Shown here: positions 1 to 8,700 of the stretch, piece after piece
How the letters are laid out: the number at the start of each line of letters is the position of its first letter
Numbering within the stretch: the first letter of the stretch is position 1
DNA from: Mycobacteroides chelonae
Lineage (GTDB): Bacteria; Actinomycetota; Actinomycetes; Mycobacteriales; Mycobacteriaceae
Assembly: GCF_016767715.1 (NCBI RefSeq)
Contig: NZ_CP050145.1
Location: forward strand, 4,402,001-4,466,000
Reading direction: 5' to 3'
Length of the DNA stretch: 64,000 nt
The notes under the pieces: model-generated
The model's database searches: none
Told to the model about the DNA's origin: nothing
The model's input: only the letters and a program-made list of their open reading frames with translations
Program-made: the position numbers and the translations under genes

Positions 1-1
1 T

Positions 2-346
2 CTGGGGACGACAGCGCTTTTCGCCGATCGCGACCATGTGGTGTTCTGGGCGGCGATGGCCTACCTCGGTTTCCTCCAGGTGACGGCGGTGGTGCTCAAC
101 CTGTTGCCCGTGCCGGGTTTGGACGGCTACGGCGCGCTCGAGCCGCACTTGAGCCCGAAAACGCAACGCACGCTTGCCAATGCCAAGACGTTCGGATTCC
201 TGATCCTGTTCGTGCTGTTGATGTCGCCGCCGATCAACAGGGCATTCTTCGATGCGGTCTACTGGATCGTCGCGTCATTGGGCGTCGACCCCGATCTCTC
301 CCGTATCGGCGGCTGGCTGTTCCGCTTCTGGGGCAAGCTGCTCTAG
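2..346 (+). CDS. Site-2 protease (M50) family membrane protein, C-terminal part
   Basis: The gene is cut by the left edge; 114 residues are visible and the reading frame is open from base 2. The motif NLLPVPGLDGYG (bases about 98-133) is the second metal-ligand motif (NxxPxxxLDG) of M50 intramembrane zinc proteases, where the Asp binds zinc; the HExxH helix lies upstream of the window. Two hydrophobic stretches flank the motif (FLQVTAVVLNLLPV and FGFLILFVLLMSPPI). M. tuberculosis Rv0359 is the likely counterpart, because the next genes match Rv0360c and Rv0361. The substrate is unknown. The GTG at 38 is inside the gene, not its start. Confidence 0.8.
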   Translation: MGTTALFADRDHVVFWAAMAYLGFLQVTAVVLNLLPVPGLDGYGALEPHLSPKTQRTLANAKTFGFLILFVLLMSPPINRAFFDAVYWIVASLGVDPDLSRIGGWLFRFWGKLL

Positions 347-359
347 CCGGAACCGACCG

Positions 360-1271
360 CTACCAGTTGGCGTGTTCCTCGCAATGCTCCTGCGCCTCAG
401 GGGGTTCCACCTGGATGGTGGCATGAGGAAGACCACGCTCGGCCAGTACGGACCGTGCTGCCGCCAGCACCTGCGCTGCGTCGGCCGTGCTGGTCAGGTG
501 CGCGGTGGCCATGTCCTTTCCGGGCACCAGGGTCCACACATGCAGGTCGTGCACGCTGCTCACGCCGTCCACCGCCAGTAACGCGGCACGCAGCTCGTCG
601 ACGTCGATGTGCTTGGGCGAGGTCTCCGTCAGGATGCGCAGCGCGGCCCGCGCCAGCGAGAACGCGCGCGGCAGGATCCACAGCGAAATCAGGACACCGA
701 CCACAATGTCGGCGTATCGCCAGCCCGTGGTCAGGGTGATGATCGCCGCCACGAGTACCCCGACGCTGCCGACGGCATCGGCCAGCACCTCCATGTAGGC
801 GCCGCGCACCGCGAGACTGCTTTCCGCGTGTGAGCGCAGCAGCCGGATCACCACGACATTGGCGGCCAGACCGGCCAGCGCGACCACCATCATCGGCAGA
901 CCCGGCACTTCCGGGGGTGCGCCACCGGTGAGACGCTCCACCGCTTCGTACATGACGAACGCCGCGATGCCGGTGAGCAGCGCCGCGTTGACGATCGCGG
1001 TGAGCACCTCTGCCCGGTGCCATCCATAAGTCCGTGCCGCCGAGGTACTGCCGCGGCGCGCCAGCAGGATGGCGCTGAGCCCCATGATGAGCCCGACCAG
1101 ATCGGTGAGCATGTGGCCCGCATCGGCCAGCAGGGCCAGCGAGTTGATCAGCAAGGCGACGACAAGCTCGAGCACGAAGAAGGAGCCGACGATGCCCAGC
1201 GAGACCCACATTCGTCCCACCCGGGCGTCGGCCGGATTGCCTACATGCCCGTGATCGTGACCGGCTCCCAC
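360..1271 (-). CDS. Cation diffusion facilitator (CDF/CzcD-ZitB type) metal exporter
   Basis: This 303-residue membrane protein has about six membrane segments and a cytoplasmic C-terminal domain, the normal CDF layout. CDF proteins exchange protons for Zn(II) or a similar divalent metal. The TM2 metal-site motif LLADAGHMLTD is present. The TM5 motif reads YMEVLADAVGSVG, with Glu where Zn-type members often have His. The N-terminus starts with a His-rich GHDHGH stretch. I chose the GTG at 1271 because GAGAGG/AGGAA lies just upstream and the protein then starts directly with the His-rich segment; the frame stays open to 1397. The C-terminus also ends His/Glu-rich (EAQEHCEEH). An operator-like inverted repeat sits just upstream at 1292-1317. 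The metal is not known. Confidence 0.88.
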   Translation of the reverse strand: MGAGHDHGHVGNPADARVGRMWVSLGIVGSFFVLELVVALLINSLALLADAGHMLTDLVGLIMGLSAILLARRGSTSAARTYGWHRAEVLTAIVNAALLTGIAAFVMYEAVERLTGGAPPEVPGLPMMVVALAGLAANVVVIRLLRSHAESSLAVRGAYMEVLADAVGSVGVLVAAIITLTTGWRYADIVVGVLISLWILPRAFSLARAALRILTETSPKHIDVDELRAALLAVDGVSSVHDLHVWTLVPGKDMATAHLTSTADAAQVLAAARSVLAERGLPHATIQVEPPEAQEHCEEHANW

Positions 1272-1291
1272 TGTGATTCCTCTCGACCTCT

Positions 1292-1317
1292 CGAACTTAT
1301 ATGCAAAAGTTCGCATA
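1292..1317 (-). promoter_or_regulatory. Operator-like overlapping inverted repeats before the CDF exporter
   Basis: Two nested inverted repeats lie 21-46 bp upstream of the chosen GTG. One is CGAACTT-N8-AAGTTCG (1292-1298 and 1307-1313). The other is TATGC-N8-GCATA (1300-1304 and 1313-1317). Such AT-rich 5+5 or 7+7 palindromes next to a metal exporter resemble ArsR/SmtB-family operators, where metal binding releases the repressor. No ArsR gene lies in this window, so the regulator is unknown. Confidence 0.5.
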
Positions 1318-1350
1318 GGCCAATGGGTCATTCCGCCCGCCGCGCTTCGC

Positions 1351-1409
1351 CGACACGCCGCGCGGTGGCGGATTCGTATCGCACATTGCCGCCACAAGAC
1401 GGCGTGTCG
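1351..1409. terminator. Long-stem hairpin repeat, copy 1, after the DUF3151 gene
   Basis: Two 21-nt arms (1351-1371 and 1389-1409) pair at 17 of 21 positions around a 17-nt loop. The outer 10 bp (CGACACGCCG/CGGCGTGTCG) and inner 7 bp (GTGGCGG/CCGCCAC) are perfect. The hairpin starts 4 bp after the stop of the minus-strand DUF3151 gene, so it probably ends that transcript before the CDF operator. There is no T-tract. A second copy with the same arms and a related loop lies at 61326-61381. Confidence 0.55.
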
Positions 1410-1412
1410 ACG

Positions 1413-1841
1413 TCAGGAAGTAAGTAGCGCGGGGCGAGCGGCCGGATCGCAGTCGTCGAGCAGATCGCAGCACCGCGCGAATTCGTGGCTCTCGCCGATC
1501 AGCTGGGCGGCGCGCGCCAGGGCTGCCACCGCTCGCAGGAAACCACGGTTGGGCTCATGCGAGTAGGGCACCGGCCCAAAGCCCTTCCATCCGTTCCGTC
1601 GCAACTGGTCCAGGCCCCGGTGATACCCGGTACGCGCGAATGCGTAGGCGGTGATGATGCTGCCGACCGAGCCGTCACCGTCCAGCGCATTCTCCGCCAG
1701 TTCGGCCCAGGCGATCGATGCGGAGGGGTACGCCGCCGCGACCGCGGCAGGATCCCGGCCCTCGATCAGGGCCGACTCGGCCTCGGCGTCTCCGGGTAGC
1801 AGCACAGGCTCGGGACCCAGCAGATCATGCATTGGACTCAT
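1413..1841 (-). CDS. DUF3151 family protein (Rv0360c-like)
   Basis: This 142-residue soluble protein has no signal peptide or membrane segment. It has the conserved DUF3151 pattern: HDLLGPEPVLLPGD at the N-terminus, then an Ala-rich helical part and RTGYHRGLDQLRRNGWKG and PNRGFLRAVAALARAA in the C-terminal half. The family is widespread in actinobacteria and has no assigned function. The start at 1841 (MSPMHDLLG) is chosen by family similarity; a second Met at 1832 is possible, and the open frame runs further upstream to 2042 into the opposite-strand gene. It is divergent from the Rv0361-like gene at 1945, as Rv0360c and Rv0361 are in M. tuberculosis. Confidence 0.82.
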   Translation of the reverse strand: MSPMHDLLGPEPVLLPGDAEAESALIEGRDPAAVAAAYPSASIAWAELAENALDGDGSVGSIITAYAFARTGYHRGLDQLRRNGWKGFGPVPYSHEPNRGFLRAVAALARAAQLIGESHEFARCCDLLDDCDPAARPALLTS

Positions 1842-1944
1842 GCAGCCATTCTGACGCCAACCCGATCCCGCGATCGCGATAGGGTGGGCGCGGTCGATCG
1901 CGCCTGCGCGAAAGAGCGCTAAGCACGGATAAGGAACGAAACGC

Positions 1945-2724
1945 ATGGCGAACCCCACCGGTGGAAATTCCGAGGCCAAGCCCGACTCACAGGGCGACGA
2001 GCCTGTGGACTCTGCCGAGCAGCCGGAAGGCGCCGCGCACACCCCGGAGATATCCGATACCGCCGATACCGGCCCGGTCCCCCCGCTCGACGATGCGCAG
2101 ACCGTCGTGATGCCTCCGGCAAAACCGGACGTTCCGCGCTACACGGCACCGGGCTTCGACGCCAACAAGACCGAGATGATCGCGCCCGTCGGCGACGATC
2201 CGAAGACCGAGATGATCCAGCCACTGGCGACCCAGGCGCGTCCCAAGATCGCGACCCCGGAGACGATCGCACCACGCAAAGAAGAGAAGCGCAGCTGGGG
2301 CTGGGTGATCGCGCTGACACTCGTCGTCGCCGCGCTGGCCGCGGTGATCGTGCTCGCGGCCGTCATCATCTCGCGTACCAGCGCACCGAAGGCATCGCAA
2401 GAAGAGTTGGTACGCAACAGCATTCAGAACTACGACAACGCCATCCAAACCGGCAATCTGGCGGCGCTGCGCGCCATCACCTGCGGCGAGACCCGCGACG
2501 GCTACGTCCGCTACCCCGATGCCGAATGGTCCCAGACCTATCAGAAGGTGGCCGCCGCCAAGCAGTACCCCGTGGTGGCCAGCATCGACGAGGTGGTGGT
2601 CAACGGCGAGCACGCCGAAGCCAATGTCACCTCTTTCATGGCGTTCGCACCGCAGACCCGCTCATCGCGCAGCTTCGATCTGCAGTTCCGCGACAAGGAA
2701 TGGAAGATCTGCCAGTCCGACTAA
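1945..2724 (+). CDS. Membrane-anchored protein with NTF2-like external domain (Rv0361-like)
   Basis: 259 residues. A long acidic cytoplasmic N-terminus (1-115) is followed by one membrane helix (about 117-142, WGWVIALTLVVAALAAVIVL) and an external domain (about 150-259) resembling small NTF2-like/DUF4878 folds. The external domain has two Cys, in AITCGE and the final WKICQSD, which could form a disulfide. The tail carries three short threonine motifs, AQTVVMPP, KTEMIAP and KTEMIQP, spaced like phosphoacceptor sites of mycobacterial Ser/Thr kinases (inference). The start is the ATG after AAGGAACGAAACGC. The secreted protein at 15680 looks like the external domain alone. Its stop codon overlaps that of the convergent giant gene in the tetranucleotide CTAA. 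Confidence 0.85.
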   Translation: MANPTGGNSEAKPDSQGDEPVDSAEQPEGAAHTPEISDTADTGPVPPLDDAQTVVMPPAKPDVPRYTAPGFDANKTEMIAPVGDDPKTEMIQPLATQARPKIATPETIAPRKEEKRSWGWVIALTLVVAALAAVIVLAAVIISRTSAPKASQEELVRNSIQNYDNAIQTGNLAALRAITCGETRDGYVRYPDAEWSQTYQKVAAAKQYPVVASIDEVVVNGEHAEANVTSFMAFAPQTRSSRSFDLQFRDKEWKICQSD

Positions 2725-5700
2725 CTCCCGGAGCCCGAGGACGAGCCGCCGCCGCCACCGGACGAGGACGAACCACCGGAGGACGAGGACGAGCTCGAAC
2801 CGCCGGACGAGGTGGAGCCGCTAGGCGAACCGGCGCCCGTCTCACCCGCGCTGTCCCCACCTTCGCCACCAGACTGCTTCTTCGTCCCGTGCGATGAGGT
2901 ACCCGTCCGCGCAGATCCTGCCGGCGTGGACTTGTTGGCGCCACCATCACTGGCACGCGAGCCCGAAGCGTTGGTATGGGATCCGGTGTCGGATCCTGTC
3001 GTGGCGGAACCGTCGGCACCCGCACGACCGTCCTTGCCGAATGCACCACCCTTGCCGCCCACCCCACCGGTCTTTGTGGCGCTCTTGGTGCCATCGCCGT
3101 TCGCATCGCCTCCGGCGCCACCGCCACCGCCATTGCCGATGACACCCGAACTTCCGCCGGTGCCGCCCTTTCCGCCCGTAGCCGGTCCGGTCTTCACGAG
3201 CCCGCTGGAGGTCTCGGCCTTGCCTCCGGCCCCTCCGCTGCCGCCATTGCCGACGACGGCGTGCGAACTCGCGCCATTGCCGCCATCGCCGCCAACCGCG
3301 CTGCCGCCCAGGCTCGACGAAGCACCGCCGGTGCCACCGGAACCGCCGTCACCGGTAAGACCACCCGAGGCTCCGCCGGTGCCACCGGTACCGCCCTTGG
3401 TCTCCCCATAGGTTGTCTTGGCCTCGCCACCGGCACCACCAGCGCCGCCGCTGCCCGCGACCAGGCCGCCGCTACCGCCGGCACCGCCATTGCCGCCGGT
3501 TCCTGGTTCGGATGTCCTGGTATCAAACGAATTTGAGGTGCCACCCTGGCCGCCCGCTCCACCATTGCCGAGCATGCCCGCACTGCCACCGTCACCACCG
3601 GCACCGCCGGTCGACGTTCCGGTGAAGAAGTTACTGCCCTCTCCGCCCTTGCCGCCGGCACCGCCGTCACCCGCCAGTGCACCACCCTTGCCACCGTTAC
3701 CGCCCGCACCGCCGACACCGGTCTTGCCGTCGGCCGTCGCGGATGCGTCGCCGCCCTTACCGCCCGCACCGCCGGTGCCGATCAGACCGGCGTTACCGCC
3801 GTCGCCACCCTTCTGCCCGGGCAGTCCGTCACCGCCGGCGCCGCCGTTACCGAACAGCAGGCCACCGTTACCACCCTTTTGACCGGGTAATCCCTTGCCG
3901 CCGTTGCCGATCAGCAGACCGCCATCCTGGCCGAGGCCACCGTCACCGATGATCAGGCCGCCCGGTCCGAACAGTGGGCGCTGGGTGTACACACCGGCCG
4001 CGTTGGGTGAACCGTCACCGATGATCAACCCACCCGGTCCGAACAGCGGGCGTCCGCCGAACAGGTTCCATGCCGAGCCCCCGTTGCCGACATTGGTGGC
4101 TCCGCACTTGCCCGCCATCCCCGAAACGCAATCGGCATAAGCACGTTCGGCGATTGCCTTTTCCTCAGCCGACTTCGCGGACGCGAGCCGGTCCTTCGCA
4201 GCAGCGGCGGCGTAATCCGCAGCGGCCTTGTCCGCTGCCGCCTTGGCCGCCGCGTAGCCGTCGGCCTTCTGTTGTGCCGCAGCGAGTTCGTCAGCGGCCT
4301 TCTGCGCATCTGCTCGCGCCGCTGCCGCCTGATCGGCGGCGGCCTTGGCGGCCGCCTCCGCGGCCGCCCGGTCTCCCGCGGCCGTCTGTGCGGCGGCGGT
4401 AGCCTGCGCGGCCAGCGCCTCGGCGGCCTGTGCCGCACGCTCGGCCTCGTCCGCCTGTTCCGCGGCGATCCGGGCTGCGGTCTGTGCCTCGGCGACCTCG
4501 GGCGCCGGTGCCCCCGTGGTCAATGCGGTATCCAGGGCGGTCTGCGTGGCCGCTGCCTGTTTCGCGGTTTCGACGGCCTTGGCACGAGCAGCCGATGCGT
4601 CGGACACCGCACTGCCCGCCACGGCACCCGCACTCGCCGCGGCCGCGGTCTTGTCTGTCACCGCACGCTCAGCGGATGACTGCTGGGTGTCACGCGCCTG
4701 CGCCAGCTGCGCGGCCGCACCAACCTGGATCTCGGTGGATTGGACCTTCTGGTCCGCCTGAGCCTTCGGATCGGTCTGAGCCGCCGCCGCAGCCTCGGCG
4801 AAGATCGGGCGGCAATCCGCGGCAATGATATTGAGGCGCTGCTTAGCTTCCTCCGCGGACTTGTCCATCGCCGCCCGGTCCGCGGCAGCCTTCTCGGCCG
4901 CCAACTTCTGGAACGCCGCCTGCCCCTCGGCCGCCTGGACCGCTGCCGCATCGGAAGCACTTGCCGCCTCGAGAGTCGCTGCGGCAGCGCGATCCGCGGC
5001 AGCCTTGGCGGAGTCGGCTGCCGCAGCCTGCGCCGAAGCGTCCTTGTCCTTCAACGCCTGATCCGCCGCGGCGCGGTCACGATCAGCAGCAGCCTGAGCT
5101 TCGGCGAACACCTTGGCGGCGTTGGCAGCACGCTCGGCGGATGCGGCGGCGGCTTCCGCGGACCGCAGCGCGTCAGCCGCGGCCTTATCGACGGCGGCCT
5201 TGTCCACCCCTGCTTGAGTTGCCGCGTCGATGACCGCCTTCTGATCACCGACTGCCTGCTCGGCAGCAGCCTTCGCGGCGGCCGCCGCATCGGTCGCCGC
5301 CTGCACCGCATCCGCGGTCTGAGTGGCCTTGGCCGCCGCAGCGTCCTTGGCCGCCTGAGCATCCTGAGCCGCCTTGGCCGCATCTGCCAGTGCCTTGTCG
5401 GCAGCAGCCTTGGCTGCCTGAGCATCGGCCGCAGCCTTGGCGTCCTGGGCTGCCTTGTCGCCGGCATTCGTGGCGGCATCCGTGGCGGCCTTCGCCGCCG
5501 CGCTGGCATCTGCCAGGGCCTTATCCGCGGCCGCCTTAGCCGCAGCAGCCGCGTCGGCCGATGTGGCGGCACCGGAAAGCTGTTGATCTGCAGCTTCTTT
5601 CGCCGCAGCGGCATCCTTGGCGGCCTGGTCCGCGCCCGCTAGCGCGCCATCGGTAGCGGACTTCGCCGCGGCGGCAGCGTCGGCGGCAGCCTTGGCAGCG

Positions 5701-8700
5701 GCCGCATTCTGGTCAGCGGCATCCTTGATACCGGCCGCATCGGAAGCTGCCTTTGCCGCATCGGCGGCCTTCTGATCGGCGGCACTCTTGGCCGCAGCGG
5801 CGTCGGCGGCGGCCTTGGCGGCATCTGCCGATGCCTGATTCGCCGCATCAGATGTCGACAGGGCGTCCTTGGCCGCTTGATCGGCCGCGGCCAAGGCCTG
5901 ATCGGCGGCTGCCTTCGCGGCTTGCGCGGCCGCAGCAGCCTGCGCCGCCTGCCCGGCCTGTACACCCGCCGCATCCGACGCGGAAACCGCACCTTGAACA
6001 ACACTGTCCGCAGCTGCCAAGGCTCCGTCCGCAGCTGCCTTCGCCGCAGCGGCCGCATCGGAGGTCGACTTGGCCTCGGCCGCCTTCTGATCGGCAGCAG
6101 CCTTGGCCGCCAACGCATCCGATGCAACCTTGGCCGCATCCGTTGCCTTCTGGTCGGCCGCCTCCTTTGCGGATGTCGCATCGACGGCGGCCTGGATGGC
6201 AAGAGCAGCCTTGTCCGCGGCATCCTGGGCCGCGGTGCCCGCGTCAGTCGCGCCCTTGTTTGCATCCGTCAGCGCCTGATCGGCACTGGCCTTTGCCGCA
6301 GCAGCCGCATCGGAGGCCGACTTGGCCTGCGCCGCCGCCTGATCCGCGGCGGCCTTGGCCGCGTCCGCATCCGAAACAGCCTTACCGGCGTCTGCGACCG
6401 CCTTGTCCGCCGCGGCCTTGGCCACGCCCGCCGCGTCATCGGCGGCCTGCGCGGCTGCGGACTTGTCGGCGGCATCACTGGCAGCGGCAGCGGCGTCGGC
6501 GGCAGCCTTCGAAGTATCGGTGAACATCTTGTCGGCGGCTATCTTTGCCGCAGCGGCAGCATCGGCGGCGGCAGCCGCGTCAGTGGCCTTCTGGTCCGCA
6601 GCGGTGGTAGCGGCAGCGGCATCAGCGGCAGCCTTACCCGCATCGGCCAATGCCGTATCCGCCGCAGACTTGACGGCCGCAGCAGCATCGGCGGCTGTCT
6701 TGGCAGCGGTTGCCTTGTCGGCGGCGTCGTTGGCGCTGGTCGTCGCGTCGGTGGCGGTCTTACCCGCATCGGCCAATGCCGTATCCGCCGCAGACTTGAC
6801 CGCTGCGGCCGCGTCGTCGGCAGCCTGTGCGGCGGTGGACTTGTCGGCAGCATCCCTGGCGGCGGCAGCGGCATCGAGAGCGGCCTTATCGGCGTCTGCC
6901 AATGCCCCGTCCGCAGCTGCCTTCGCCGCGGCAGCAGCATCCGATGCCGTACGCGCGTCGGCGGCCTTCTGATCGGCAGCCACCTTGGCAGCAGCCGCAT
7001 CCGCCGCGGCCCTGTCCGCATCTGCCAGCACCCCCTCGGCTGCCGCCTTGTCCGCGGTGGCGGAATCCGCCGCGGCCTTGGCATCGGCCGCCTTCTGATC
7101 GGCAGCCACCTTGGCAGCCGCGGCATCCGCCGCGGCCTTATCGGCATCCGTCAGCGCGGTATCCGCGGCGACCTTCACCGCCGCAGCCGTATCCGCGACC
7201 GTCTTAGCGGCGGCGGCCTTGTCGGCGGCATCGCTCGCGGTTGCCGCGGCGTCGCTGGCAGCCTTGGCGGCGTCGGTCAACGCCTTGTCCGCGTTGGCCT
7301 TCACCGTCGCCGCATCCGAGGCAGCCGTACCGGCTTCGGTGGCTTTCTGATCGGCGGCGGCCTTCGCAGCCGATGCATCGGAAGCGGCCCTATCCGCATC
7401 CGCCAGCGCGGTATCCGCGGCGGCCTTCACCGCAGCGGCAGCATCGGCAGCCGTCTTGGCATCAACAACCTGTTGGTCTGCCACGGTCTTGGCTGCGGCC
7501 GCATCAGAAGCGTCCTTACCCGCGTCCGCCAACGCCTTATCCGCGGTCACTTTCACCGCCGCAGCCGCATCCACTGCCGTCTGCGCCGCCGCCGCATTCT
7601 GATCCGCAACCGTCTTCGCCGCAGCCGCATCACCGGCAGCCTTGTTCGCATCGGCCAACGCAGTCTCGGCTGCCGTCTTGGCCGCGTCCTTGGCCGACTT
7701 ATCGGCGTCGGCGGCGGCCTTGGCATCGGTGGCGTCGGTCAACGCCGTGGCGGCGGCCGCAGCCTTGGTCTGCGCATCACCCAATGCCGCGTCCGCCGTC
7801 GACTTGGCCGCAGCGGCGGCCTGTGCAGCGGCCTTGGCATCGGTGGCGTTTTGAGCGGCCACGGAGGCCGCGTCTGCTGCGGCCGCGGCCGCCGTGGCGG
7901 CATTCACCGAAGCCTGATCGGCGGCCGCCTTGGCGGCATCGGCATTGGTGACGGCGGTAGCAGCATCGGCAGCGGCTTGGTCCGCTGTGCTCTTGGCCGC
8001 CGCCGCGTCACCGGCGGCCTTGTTCGCGTCGGCCAACGCCTTATCCATGGTGACCTTCACCGCCGCAGCCGCATCCGCAGCCGTCTGCGCCGCCGCCGCA
8101 TTCTGATCCGCAACCGTCTTGGCCGCAGCCGCATCACCGGCAGCCTTGTTCGCATCGGCCAACGCCTTATCCATGGTGACCTTCACCGCCGCAGCCGCAT
8201 CCGCAGCCGTCTGCGCCGCCGCCGCATTCTGATCCGCAACCGTCTTGGCCGCAGCCGCATCACCGGCAGCCTTGTTGGCATCCGCCAACGCCTTATCCGT
8301 CACCACCTTGGCTGCAGTGGTATCGGTGACAACTTGCTGGGCGTCTACGACCTTCTGATCGGCGAGGGTCTTGGCCGCCGCCGCGTCGCTGGCGGCCTTG
8401 TTCGCATCGGCCAACGCCTTATCCGTGGTGACCTTCACCGCCGCAGCCGCATCCGCAGCCGTCTGCGCCGCCGCAGCATTCTGATCCGCAACCGTCTTGG
8501 CCGCAGCCGCGGCAGCAGCGGCATTCGTTGCGTCGGTCAATGCCTGGTCGGTCACTACTTTGGCCGCAGCGGTGGTGGTGACGGCCTGCTGCGCGATGCT
8601 GACCTGTTGCGCTGCGGCTGTGACGTTGTTGTTCGCGGTGTTCGCGTTGGTCTGTGCGGTATTGCGCGCCGCGATCGCCGCGGGCTCCTGGCTGATGGCC

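Noticed and set aside
2812-3882. Pro-rich plus-strand frames opposite the PGRS-like segment
   Set aside because: Runs of Pro/Pro/Leu come from reading GGX codons backwards; no signals.
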